A stretch of 64,000 nucleotides of DNA from Streptosporangium subroseum (GTDB lineage Bacteria; Actinomycetota; Actinomycetes; Streptosporangiales; Streptosporangiaceae), in NCBI RefSeq assembly GCF_900188345.1, contig NZ_FZOD01000021.1, positions 62,001-126,000 of the forward strand, written 5' to 3'. Under the pieces are notes generated by a model that searched no databases, was not told the DNA's origin, and saw nothing but the letters and a program-made list of their open reading frames with translations. Below, piece by piece: positions 16,931 to 25,381 of this stretch (its first letter is position 1; each line of letters begins with the position of its first letter). Position numbers and translations under genes: made by a program.

Positions 16931-18538
16931 GTGACCGGTTTGATCGAACCTTCCCCCGTGACCGGTGGCCGTCGACGGCATCCCCGGCGACCCTCGTGGC
17001 GGACCGCCGGGGTGGTCGTCGCAGTGGTGGCGCTCGTGGCCGCCGGCGCCGGCTCGGCGTCCGCGGCCGGCGCATCGGCGGCCTCCTCGAAGGCCGCGGT
17101 GCCCGGCACGCCGACGGCCCTGCCGCTTGGCGCACCGGCGGCCTCCTCGAACGAGGCGGGGTTCGGCGCATCGGCCGCCTCCGTGAAAGCGGGGACGCCC
17201 GGGGCGGTGGACTCACCCGTCGTCAGCGGCCCGGTGACCGGGGGCACGCACGGTTTTCCGTTCACCTCCTCGGCGGTCGACCTGCGCTCGCACGGGTACG
17301 CCGAGCAGGAGTACTTCTTCTCCGGCACCGCCCACACCTTCACCTCGGAGCAGCCGCTGACCAGCGACGGCAGGTGGAAGGTGCAGCAGGGTTCCCCGGC
17401 GCCCTACCAATCCCGGATGGTGGTGCGGGCGCCCATCGATCCGAAGAGGTTCAACGGCACGGTCGTCGTCGAGTGGCTCAACGTCACCGCGGGGCGTGAC
17501 ATCGACGTCGACTGGGACTACGGATACAACCAGCTCCTTCGCGACGGCTTCGCCTACGTCGGCGTCACCGCCCAGACCGTCGGCTTCAACGCCCTCACCG
17601 CGTGGGACCCCGAGAGGTACGGCTCCCTGAGCAGCCCGTCCGACGACTACTCCTACGACATCTTCAGCCAGGCGGGTCAGGCGCTCCGCTCGACCGACCC
17701 GCGCGGCCCCCTGCGCGGCCTGCGCGCCAGGCATCTCATCGCCGACGGCGAGTCGCAGTCCGCGGGGCGGATGACCACCTACGTCAACGCCGTCGCACCC
17801 TCCGCGAAGGTCTACGACGGCTACCTCATCCACAGCAACGGCGCCACCGGAGCCATCCTGTCGGGCACGCTGCGGCCGCCCACGCCGACGTTCCTCCGTA
17901 CCGACCTCTCCCGGCCGGTGCTCAACTTCGAGACCGAGACCGACGTGCTGGGCCACCTCCCGGCGAGGCAGCCCGACGACAGGTTCCACCGTCTGTGGGA
18001 GGCGGCCGGCACGGCCCACGTGGACAACGACATCCTGGTCTTCATGGGGTACCAGAGCCATCGCCAGACCCCGCAGTCGATCGACCCGGTGTGCACCTCA
18101 CAGCGCAACACCGCCCCTCAGAGCTATCTGTTCGACACCGCCTACGCCGCCCTGCGGTCCTGGGTGGTCTCGGGCAAACTGCCGCCGACGGCTCCGCGCA
18201 TGCAGATCAACGCCGCGGGCACCGACGTGGCCAGGGACTCCTTCGGAAACGGTCTGGGCGGGATCCGGCTGCCGCAGCTGGAGGTGCCGACGGCGACGCT
18301 GACCGGAGTGGGCAACACGGCCGCCGACGCCAACCCGACCTCGGCGTTCTGCCGTCTCTTCGGGACGACCGTCCCGTTCGACGCGGCGACGCTGGCCAAG
18401 CTCTACCCGACCCACAACGCCTACGTGCGGGCCTTCACCGCGGCGACCAGAAAGCTCGCCGCGCAGGGCTTCCTCCTGCCCGACAACGAGCGGGCCGCCC
18501 TGTTCGCCGCCGAGCAGGCCCCGGTCCCCGCCGGCTGA
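16931..18538 (+). CDS. secreted alpha/beta hydrolase domain protein
   Basis: This 535-residue secreted protein has an Arg-rich N-terminus and a hydrophobic signal (VVVAVVALVAAGAGSASA), then a 70-residue Ala/Gly/Pro/Ser linker with repeated AASS segments. The large domain starts at YFFSGTAH. Within it GTVVVEWLNVT, GYNQLLRDGFAYVGVTAQ and ADGESQSAGRM (G-x-S-x-S nucleophile elbow), and a late SHRQT segment, fit the Abhydrolase_10-like family, whose substrates are mostly unknown. GTG 16931 is chosen because GGAGG sits 8 bp upstream; the frame is open to 16862. Confidence 0.8.
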   Translation: MTGLIEPSPVTGGRRRHPRRPSWRTAGVVVAVVALVAAGAGSASAAGASAASSKAAVPGTPTALPLGAPAASSNEAGFGASAASVKAGTPGAVDSPVVSGPVTGGTHGFPFTSSAVDLRSHGYAEQEYFFSGTAHTFTSEQPLTSDGRWKVQQGSPAPYQSRMVVRAPIDPKRFNGTVVVEWLNVTAGRDIDVDWDYGYNQLLRDGFAYVGVTAQTVGFNALTAWDPERYGSLSSPSDDYSYDIFSQAGQALRSTDPRGPLRGLRARHLIADGESQSAGRMTTYVNAVAPSAKVYDGYLIHSNGATGAILSGTLRPPTPTFLRTDLSRPVLNFETETDVLGHLPARQPDDRFHRLWEAAGTAHVDNDILVFMGYQSHRQTPQSIDPVCTSQRNTAPQSYLFDTAYAALRSWVVSGKLPPTAPRMQINAAGTDVARDSFGNGLGGIRLPQLEVPTATLTGVGNTAADANPTSAFCRLFGTTVPFDAATLAKLYPTHNAYVRAFTAATRKLAAQGFLLPDNERAALFAAEQAPVPAG

Positions 18539-18647
18539 CCCGGAGGGATACGGGCTTTAGGGAACATCGGTACGGTCGCCGGTGCGAGCATTTGATCTTG
18601 GCTGCCCAGCACGGCGATCCGGTACCGCGCCGAGACTTGGGAAAGAT

Positions 18648-18810
18648 CCACGTCCGCACGTTCCTGCACGGGCGGACGTGGACGCACGCGTGCACCTGGG
18701 CGACGGCAGGACCCGGATGAAGCCTCATCGCCTCGGCGGTGGCCCCGTCCGTCGCCGGAGGTGATATCTGCTCCGAGGCAGTGAGCGGGATTCTCCCGTT
18801 ACTGCCTCGG
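18648..18810. repeat. two hairpins downstream of the secreted hydrolase
   Basis: Perfect 10-bp arms CCACGTCCGC/GCGGACGTGG at 18648-18657 and 18672-18681, and a long imperfect hairpin whose outer arms are CCGAGGCAGT/ACTGCCTCGG at 18773-18782 and 18801-18810. They lie between the hydrolase and the MFS remnant and may terminate transcription from either side. Confidence 0.5.
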
Positions 18811-18845
18811 GGCAGATTCGATGAGCCGGATATCTTCCTCGACCG

Positions 18846-19480
18846 CATGGAGAGAATGAGGGAACCGGCCGCTATTCCGATGAGTCCAACGACGGTCATG
18901 CGTTGTGCGCCGAAACGGTCCGCGATGCGACCGGCCGGCACACCGGTCAGCGCGGCGACAAGCGGACCGACCGACAGGACGAGTCCGATAAGAGCCTCAT
19001 CGAGTCCGAGCGTACGAGAGAGATAGAACGGCCCGACCACCAGCGTCGCCATCATCACCGTCGAGACGAGCATGCTCATGGCGAGGCTCGCACTCAGCGC
19101 TGGATCGCGGAACATCCCCAATCGGATCAGGGGTGACGCCGCTCTCGCCTCGGCGCGCACGAAGAGGCCCACTCCGAAGGCGGCAGCCACCAGCAGAGCC
19201 AGGCTGAGCGGACCGAGACCGCCGTGCCCGGTTGTCATGGCGAGCGCATAGGCCGCGAGTGTCAGGGCGAGCAGCAGCGTGCCCACAGTGTCGAAGCCGG
19301 CCCGATCGGTCTTGGGCTTCCGCTGATCAACGGGCAGGTGGTGGTGCGCGAGAAGAAAAGTCAGAATGCCCAGCGGTGCGTTGACAAGGAAGATCGCCCG
19401 CCAGCCGAGCCCGGCGATCAGGACGCCGCCCAGCGACGGGCCGAGAGCGGTGCCGACCTGTCCCGCACCGATCGGCTTCA
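18846..19480 (-). pseudogene. truncated MFS drug-efflux transporter (EmrB/QacA type)
   Basis: A stretch of about 210 codons on the minus strand reads GQVGTALGPSLGGVLIAGLGWRAIF (motif C region), then five or six membrane segments with LSVGPLVAALTGVPAGRIADRFGAQR, ending at GSLILSM. Intact 14-helix transporters of this class have about 480-500 residues. The first four helices and the last quarter are missing, and the flanking codons in the same frame are unrelated low-complexity sequence. It is a gene fragment cut at both ends. The MarR gene 650 bp upstream on the same strand may once have controlled it. Confidence 0.75.
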
Positions 19481-19912
19481 CCGTGAACTCCGTACGGTGA
19501 TGCCGCCGAGGCCGAGGATGCGCCGGACCTCTTTCTCCGGGTCGAGCGGCTCTCCCAGGGGGGTCGCCGTCCGGGGGAGGAGCGGTGGCCGTGGTTCGCC
19601 GCTGTTCTCCGGCTGGGCGGCCATGGCCGCCCAGCCGACGTCGGTGTGGTCGTTTCCGGGTCCGGAATCGTTGTGTCGGCTCATGCCCGGGAGCGTGCAC
19701 CCGCCGGAGCTGGGACGGCAACTTCTGTTGCCGGTTCCGGGAAAGCGGGATGGAATGCCCGACCGGCTCAGCAGCGCGGACGGGCAGCCCGTTGAGATCC
19801 TCAGCCACTTCGGAAGGCGGGGGAGCCGCATGCACGTCCGCGCGAAGATCCGCGCATGACGGCCGGTCCTCGGGGTCGGGGAACCCGGGAACAGCCATTG
19901 GCGCTGAGAATG
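19481..19912. other. scrambled region between gene fragments
   Basis: Minus-strand frames here (for example one starting at 19684, MSRHNDSGPGNDHTDVGWAAM) have no recognisable family and no ribosome binding sites. The stretch joins the recombinase fragment and the MFS fragment and looks like rearranged debris. Confidence 0.35.
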
Positions 19913-20013
19913 ATCTTTCGAAGGGTGACGTCCAATTTCGACGGGTGACCGCTGATGATCACGTCTTGCTCGTCGGTCGAGCAGCGGGCGTAGCCGACAC
20001 CGGTTCCGTTCAC
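19913..20013 (-). pseudogene. serine recombinase (resolvase) N-terminal fragment
   Basis: A minus-strand frame starting at GTG 20013 (GGAG just upstream) reads NGTGVGYARCSTDEQDV. This matches the start of resolvase/invertase catalytic domains, including the catalytic serine in ARCSTDEQ. After about 18 residues the similarity stops and the following residues are unrelated. The rest of the catalytic domain and the DNA-binding domain are absent. Confidence 0.6.
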
Positions 20014-20126
20014 GGCTCCAAGTGTTCCGGATAGGGGGGCCTTCACCGGAACAGTTCGAAGATCGACACTCTGGTACATGCCGTCGTGCCGGGTGGGTCG
20101 TAGATCGACAACGAGAGGCCCGCTGC

Positions 20127-20588
20127 CTAGCTTTTTTCAGAGCGGACGACCTCTTCCAGCACCATGCGCATGTCGGCGATCCGATCCGGGCCGAGGTGCT
20201 GTGCCCACCGCCGCTCGATATCCCCGAGGATTCGAGCGGCGGCAACCTGGGCCTGCATTCCCCGTTCGGTCAGTCGGATGGTCTTCGCACGGTGGTCGTC
20301 TGGATCGGTCGTCCGCTCGACGTAGCCGTGCCGCTCAAGCTCGGTAACCACCTCACCGAGCGCCTGCTTGGAGAGCCCTGAGCGTGCGGCGAGCGCGGTC
20401 AGCCGTGAGCCCTCGGCGTCGATGAACCGGAAAACGGCGCCGTGGCTGTAACGGATCCCCTCGAATCCCTCCTCATCGAGCCGTCGGTGCAGCTCCGCGA
20501 GTGTGACGTCCTTGGCCTGCGTGAACAGAGCGGGAAGCGGGATCTCGCTCACACCTTCGTCGGCCGGCCTTCCGGCGCGCGTCGCCAT
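20127..20588 (-). CDS. MarR family transcriptional regulator
   Basis: This 153-residue winged-helix protein has the HTH LTALAARSGLSKQALGEVVTELERHGYVERT and the wing DPDDHRAKTIRLTERG. It is divergent from an FAD oxidoreductase with 136 bp between the starts, so it probably represses that gene and itself. An inverted repeat in the shared region is a candidate operator. Confidence 0.88.
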   Translation of the reverse strand: MATRAGRPADEGVSEIPLPALFTQAKDVTLAELHRRLDEEGFEGIRYSHGAVFRFIDAEGSRLTALAARSGLSKQALGEVVTELERHGYVERTTDPDDHRAKTIRLTERGMQAQVAAARILGDIERRWAQHLGPDRIADMRMVLEEVVRSEKS

Positions 20589-20635
20589 CCTGGGTGCCCC
20601 TTCTTCCGCCGTGATTCGTCAGGCGACTTGACAAT

Positions 20636-20658
20636 ACCGTGCCGATAGATAGTACGGT
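20636..20658. promoter_or_regulatory. candidate MarR operator over promoter
   Basis: Arms ACCGT/ACGGT around a 13-nt A/T-rich core, overlapping a TTGACA at 20628-20633, lie between the divergent MarR and oxidoreductase genes. The layout suits repression of both. Confidence 0.4.
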
Positions 20659-20724
20659 TCCCTTACTACCTGCGGCCGCTCCGGCCGGTCGAATACCCAA
20701 TGCCGACACCCCCAGGAAATGATC

Positions 20725-22158
20725 ATGAACAGTTCGGACCCACAACGCTTCCGGCCAGCCGACATCGACCCAGCCGAGGTCAAGGCCCTGATTGAGCGGG
20801 TGAGAGGCCCGGTACTCACACCCGAAGACGAGGGCTACGACACCGAACGGGCCGGGTACCAGCTCGCTCGTCAGCATCGACCCGACCTCGTGGTGGGCGC
20901 GACCGGAACCGCGGACGTGCGGGCTGCGGTGGAATTTGCGAGGAGCCACGCGCTCCCGGTGGCCGTGCAGGGCACCGGACATGCGTCAGCGGGCGTCGCC
21001 GGTGAGGGCGGAGTGCTGATCAACACCACTCGGATGACGGGTGTTCGGGTGAACCTCGAGGCGAACACGGCCTGGGTGGCGGCCGGAACCCGATGGGACG
21101 AAGTGATCCACGAGGCCGCGCCCGCCGGATTGGCGCCGTTGTCAGGCTCCTATCCGGGCCTCGCCGTGGTGTCCTACACCCTGGCCGGAGGGCTCAGTCT
21201 GCTCTCCCGACGCTACGGCTACGCCGCCGATCACGTGCGCAGCATCGACGTCGTCACAGCGGACGGCCAGCTGCGGCATGTCACCGAGGAGTCCTATCCG
21301 GACCTGTTCTGGGGACTACGTGGCGGCCGGGACAACTTCGGTGTGGTGACCGGCATCGAGATCGACCTCGTGCCGATCACCACCCTCTATGGCGGATCAC
21401 TGCAGTTCCCCGGTGAATTGGCCGCCGAGGTGTTCGACACCTACCTGCGCTGGACGGCCACCGTGCCCGATGAGATGAGCTCGTCGATCATGCAGATGTC
21501 CTACCCGGACATCCCTGCGTTCCCGGAGGCCTTGCGAGGCCGACAGGCCGTCCATGTCCGCATCGCCTACGCCGCGGACGTGCTCGATGCCGCTGAGAAC
21601 CTGGTCGAGCCGTTGCGGGCGCTCGGCCCGATGAGCGACACCCTCGGCGAACTGCCCTACACGGAAGCCGGGTCCATCTACGCCGATCCGCCCTTTCCCG
21701 GATTCATCGAGGCCAGTACCACCCTGCTCGGTGAGCTCGACACCGCGGCAGTACGTGCCATCCTCGACCTGGCCCCACCCCACGCGTCGTTGCCGCACAT
21801 TTTCGAACTACGTCACCTCGGCGGCCGACTTGCCCTCCCGCCGGCCGTCGCCAACGCCGTGGGCAACCGGGACGCGCGATACCTGTTCAACGTGGTCTCC
21901 CGGCTGGAACGTGCCGACATCACCGAAATTCGGCCGGCACACAAACGCATGCTCGAAGCGCTCGTCCCGTGGAGCACCGGCGGTCGTCTCCTGAACTTCA
22001 TGAATGGCGAGGACGCCGCCAAGGAGGTGCGCTCAGCGTACGACCCCAAGGACTACCAGCGCCTCACCGAAATCAAGGCCGTCTACGATCCGGACAACAC
22101 TTTCCGGCTCAATCACAACATCCCACCCGCCAACACCGGAAACCCCACATCAGCCTGA
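20725..22158 (+). CDS. BBE-like FAD-linked oxidase
   Basis: This 477-residue flavoprotein has a PCMH FAD-binding domain (ATGTADVRAAVEFARSHALPVAVQGTGHASAG, WVAAGTRWDEVI, GGRDNFGVVTGIEIDLVPI) and the BBE C-terminus VYDPDNTFRLNHNI. The His in GTGHASAG is the usual attachment residue for FAD. The second attachment Cys of bicovalent members is replaced in GSYPGLAVVSY, so monocovalent FAD is expected. ATG 20725 lies 7 bp after AGGA, a better fit than ATG 20719. Substrates of such enzymes are often aromatic or sugar alcohol groups; not predictable here. Confidence 0.85.
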   Translation: MNSSDPQRFRPADIDPAEVKALIERVRGPVLTPEDEGYDTERAGYQLARQHRPDLVVGATGTADVRAAVEFARSHALPVAVQGTGHASAGVAGEGGVLINTTRMTGVRVNLEANTAWVAAGTRWDEVIHEAAPAGLAPLSGSYPGLAVVSYTLAGGLSLLSRRYGYAADHVRSIDVVTADGQLRHVTEESYPDLFWGLRGGRDNFGVVTGIEIDLVPITTLYGGSLQFPGELAAEVFDTYLRWTATVPDEMSSSIMQMSYPDIPAFPEALRGRQAVHVRIAYAADVLDAAENLVEPLRALGPMSDTLGELPYTEAGSIYADPPFPGFIEASTTLLGELDTAAVRAILDLAPPHASLPHIFELRHLGGRLALPPAVANAVGNRDARYLFNVVSRLERADITEIRPAHKRMLEALVPWSTGGRLLNFMNGEDAAKEVRSAYDPKDYQRLTEIKAVYDPDNTFRLNHNIPPANTGNPTSA

Positions 22159-22227
22159 ACCCGCCCCGATCCTCTGTCCTAATGGGTGAGCACGACGCGG
22201 ATGTCGACCGAGCGACCCGCCGTCTGC

Positions 22228-23397
22228 TTACTTTGTAAGGGGCTTGGTCCTGAGCGCGAACGCGGCCAGTGCCACGAGCAGAGCCAGCAGGGCGGGGATG
22301 GCCAGCGCGCGGGGGAGGCCGAAGAGCTCGGCGGCGCCGCCGATCAGCACGGGACCGGTGAGAAAACCTATGTATCCCAGGCTCGCCACTCTGGCCAGCG
22401 CCTGTCCCGCGCGGGCCGGATTGCGGCGTCCGGCCGCGGAGAAGACCTGCGGGACGATGCATGACAGCCCCGCGCCGAAGCAGCCGAAGCCGATCACCCC
22501 GGCGATCGGATGACCGATCAGCAGGGCCAGGCCGAGACCCGAGGCGGCCAGCACTCCGCAGCCGCGCACCAGCGTCACCGGGCCCAGCCAGGCGGCCAGC
22601 CGATCTCCCGCGAGCCGGCCCGCGGTCATCATGATGGAGAAGGCGGCGTAGGCGGCCGCGGCGAATCCGGCGGAACTGCCGAGGTCCTCGAGCAGGTAGA
22701 CCGAGCTCCAGTCGGCCGCCGCGCCCTCACCGATCATGCAGCAGAACGCGAGGACGCCCAGCAGCAGGAGCATGCCGTTGCTCCCGCCCGCCGGACCGCT
22801 GCCGGCCGGGGCGGGCTCGGCGGTCAGGGGAAGCGCCCAGCGGGCCGCCCAGAACGCGAGCACGGTGATCACGACGGCGACCGCGACAAAGGTGACCCCA
22901 GGACTGAACGCGGCGTGGGCCATCAGCCCGCCGGAGGCCGCGCCGAGGAACCCGCCGATGCTGAACACCGCGTGGAACGACGACATGATCGGCCGGCCCA
23001 TGGCTTGCTCGACCTCGACGGCGTTGGCGTTCATCGACACGTCCAGGGTGCCGTGCACGGCGCCGAAGGCGAACAGCGCGAGGGCCAGGCCGACCAGGTT
23101 CGGCATGTAGGCGGGAAGGATCAGGACGACGCTCTGCGCGAACGCCATCGGCAGCATCACCCTGACGCTGCCGTAGCGGTCGACCAGGCGGCCGACCACC
23201 TGCATGCCGGCGATGGCCCCGGCGGCGATGCCGAGCAGTCCGATGCTGAGCTGGCCGTCGCTCAGCCCCAGCCCCTGCTTGATCGCCGGGATCCGTGCCG
23301 TCCAGGTGCCGATGGCCATACCGGAGAGCAGGAAGAGCAGGAGGAGCGCGACCCGGCCACGCACGAGCGCGGTCCGGTCGAGAGGGATGACGTGCAT
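22228..23397 (-). CDS. MFS transporter (YbjJ-like), first copy
   Basis: This 389-residue, 12-helix transporter has the family motifs GTLDVSMNANAVEVEQAMGRPIMSSFH, FSIGG and IVPQVFSAAGRRNPARAG. It lies 60 bp downstream of a DeoR regulator on the same strand and probably forms an operon with it, so a sugar or sugar-derivative substrate is likely (inference). A homologue of identical length lies at 61669-62838. Confidence 0.85.
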   Translation of the reverse strand: MHVIPLDRTALVRGRVALLLLFLLSGMAIGTWTARIPAIKQGLGLSDGQLSIGLLGIAAGAIAGMQVVGRLVDRYGSVRVMLPMAFAQSVVLILPAYMPNLVGLALALFAFGAVHGTLDVSMNANAVEVEQAMGRPIMSSFHAVFSIGGFLGAASGGLMAHAAFSPGVTFVAVAVVITVLAFWAARWALPLTAEPAPAGSGPAGGSNGMLLLLGVLAFCCMIGEGAAADWSSVYLLEDLGSSAGFAAAAYAAFSIMMTAGRLAGDRLAAWLGPVTLVRGCGVLAASGLGLALLIGHPIAGVIGFGCFGAGLSCIVPQVFSAAGRRNPARAGQALARVASLGYIGFLTGPVLIGGAAELFGLPRALAIPALLALLVALAAFALRTKPLTK

Positions 23398-23457
23398 CAG
23401 GGGAGGGCTCCAGTCGAACGGTGATGATCAGGCGGCATCAAGGGGGAGGAGATCCGG

Positions 23458-24216
23458 TCAGACGGCACGGACGGTGACGCCCGCGGCGGTGAGGGCCTCG
23501 CGCTCGGAGTGGGGGAGCGCGGTGTCGGTGACGACCATGTCGAGATGGGTCAGGGGGCAGACGGATCCGAAGGCGGTGCGGGTGAACTTGCCGGAGTCGG
23601 TCGCGACGATGACACGTCTGGCCGAGGCGATCGCGGCCTGTTTGACGGCGACGTCGGACAGGTCGTGGGCGGTGAGGCCGTGCTCGGCGGACAGGCCGCA
23701 GCAGCCGATGATCGCGGTGTCGAAACGCAGGGAGCGGATGGAGTTCTCGGTCAGGGGCCCGGTGAAGTTCAGCTCACCGGGGCGCACCTCGCCCCCGGGG
23801 ATCACCAGGCGGATCCGCGGAGCCGTGCTGAGCTCGCCGGCCGACTGCAGGGAGAGCGGCAGGACCGTCAGGCGGCGGTCGCGGATCGCGCGGGCGATCT
23901 CCAGGGAGGTGGTGCCGCCGTCCAGGAGCACGGCCTCACCGTCGGCGAGCAGCGCCGCGACCTCGACGGCGATCCGCCGTTTGACCTCCACCGCCTCGCG
24001 CTCGCGCACCCCGAAGGGCGGCTCCTCCCCGCGCAGCAGCAGGCTCACCGCACCGCCGCGGACCCGCCTGACCACGCCCTGCTGGGCGAGCTCGTCCAGG
24101 TCACGGCGGATGGTCATCTCCGACACCGCATGCTCGACCGCCAGCTCCGCCACCGAGACGGCGTCGCTGACGCGTAGCGCGGACATGATCGCCCGAATCC
24201 GATCTGAACTTTCCAT
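23458..24216 (-). CDS. DeoR family transcriptional regulator
   Basis: This 252-residue protein has an N-terminal DeoR HTH (SVAELAVEHAVSEMTIRRDLDELAQQGVVRRVRGG) and a C-terminal sugar-phosphate sensor domain (EVAALLADGEAVLLDGGTTSLEIARAI, IIGCCGLSAEHGLTAHD, ATDSGKF). ATG 24216 is chosen by homology, since the frame runs on to 25203 antisense to the WYL gene. A TGTTCA/TGAACA palindrome two bases upstream of the start suggests autoregulation. It is co-directional with the MFS gene. Confidence 0.9.
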   Translation of the reverse strand: MESSDRIRAIMSALRVSDAVSVAELAVEHAVSEMTIRRDLDELAQQGVVRRVRGGAVSLLLRGEEPPFGVREREAVEVKRRIAVEVAALLADGEAVLLDGGTTSLEIARAIRDRRLTVLPLSLQSAGELSTAPRIRLVIPGGEVRPGELNFTGPLTENSIRSLRFDTAIIGCCGLSAEHGLTAHDLSDVAVKQAAIASARRVIVATDSGKFTRTAFGSVCPLTHLDMVVTDTALPHSEREALTAAGVTVRAV

Positions 24217-24217
24217 G

Positions 24218-24231
24218 TGTTCATTTGAACA
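24218..24231. promoter_or_regulatory. DeoR operator candidate
   Basis: TGTTCA-TT-TGAACA, a perfect 6-bp-arm palindrome, lies at the start of the DeoR gene and 43 bp before the divergent WYL gene. Its sequence resembles known DeoR-family half-sites (GTTCA). Confidence 0.55.
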
Positions 24232-24273
24232 TGTCTCGTGTGAGGTTGGCAAATGTGCGGGACAATGGCGGTC

Positions 24274-25257
24274 ATGCGCGCCAGTCGTCTGTTGTCCCTC
24301 CTGCTGCTTCTCCAGACCCGGGGGCGGATGACGGCCGCCGAGCTGGCGGGGGAGCTGGAGGTCTCGATCCGGACGATCTACCGGGATGTGGAGGCGCTGT
24401 CGTCGTCCGGGGTCCCGGTATACGCCGATCGCGGACCCGCCGGCGGATACCAGCTGCTGGACGGTTACCGCACCCGCCTCAACGGCCTGACCACCGAGGA
24501 GGCCTCCTCGCTGTTCCTCGCCGGGCTGCCCGGCCCCGCCGCCGAGCTCGGGCTGGGGGAGGTGGCCGCCAACGCCGAGCTGAAAATGCTCGCCGCGCTG
24601 CCGCCCGAGCCGCGCTTCCACGCCGCCCGGATGCGTGAGCGCTTCCATCTGGATGTTCCCGGCTGGTATCGCGACGCCGACGCGGTGCCCTTCCTCGGTG
24701 AGGTCTCCGAGGCGGTGTGGGACCAGCGGCCGCTGCGCATGACCTACCGCCGCTGGGGCCCGCGCGACGTCGAGCGCCTGGCTCACCCCTACGGCCTGGT
24801 TCTCAAGGGCGGGTCGTGGTACATGGTGGCCGCCGCGGACGGGGGAGCGCCGCGCACCTACAAGGTGGCGCGGATCATCACCGCCGAGCTTCAGGACGGG
24901 CGCTTCGAGCGCCCCGGCGACTTCGACCTGGCGGCATACTGGCAGCGTTACGCGGCGGACTTCCGGCTGCGGCTGCACACCGGCGAGGCCCTGGTGCGGA
25001 TGGCGCCCGACGCCGAGGGGATGCTGCGCCACACTCTCGGGGCGGAGACCGTCGACACCGCGCTGGCCGCGGCCGGACCTCCGGACGAGCGCGGCTGGGT
25101 CGTCCTGCGCCTGCCGACCGAGTCCGTCAAGCACGCCTGCTGGCAGTTGCTGCGCCTGGGCGGCGACGTCGAGGTCCTCGGGCCGCCCGAGCTGCGCGAG
25201 CATATGATCGCCGCCGTCGCCAGGCTCTCCGAGCTGTACGGCACACGCCAGGAGTGA
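24274..25257 (+). CDS. WYL domain transcriptional regulator (YafY type)
   Basis: This 327-residue protein has an N-terminal HTH_11 domain (RLLSLLLLLQTRGRMTAAELAGELEVSIRTIYRDVEALSSSGVPV), the GPAGGYQLLDGYRTRLNGLT linker and a WYL domain (MTYRRWGPRDVERLAHPYGLVLKGGSWYMVAA). A WCX-like C-terminal part ends LGPPELREHM. ATG 24274 starts the conserved MRASRLLSL; two earlier in-frame ATGs (24253, 24265) exist. No ribosome site is visible, so leaderless translation is possible. It is divergent from DeoR. Target unknown. Confidence 0.9.
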   Translation: MRASRLLSLLLLLQTRGRMTAAELAGELEVSIRTIYRDVEALSSSGVPVYADRGPAGGYQLLDGYRTRLNGLTTEEASSLFLAGLPGPAAELGLGEVAANAELKMLAALPPEPRFHAARMRERFHLDVPGWYRDADAVPFLGEVSEAVWDQRPLRMTYRRWGPRDVERLAHPYGLVLKGGSWYMVAAADGGAPRTYKVARIITAELQDGRFERPGDFDLAAYWQRYAADFRLRLHTGEALVRMAPDAEGMLRHTLGAETVDTALAAAGPPDERGWVVLRLPTESVKHACWQLLRLGGDVEVLGPPELREHMIAAVARLSELYGTRQE

Positions 25258-25381
25258 CCGATCGCGGGAAGATCGCGGCGCTCACGACCGGCTTTGCTCT
25301 CCGGCTTTTTTATTTAATCTACTTTGTAAAGGGCAATGTCCGCCAAGCCAGGATGATCACCAACAAGGCGAAGGGGTTGAC

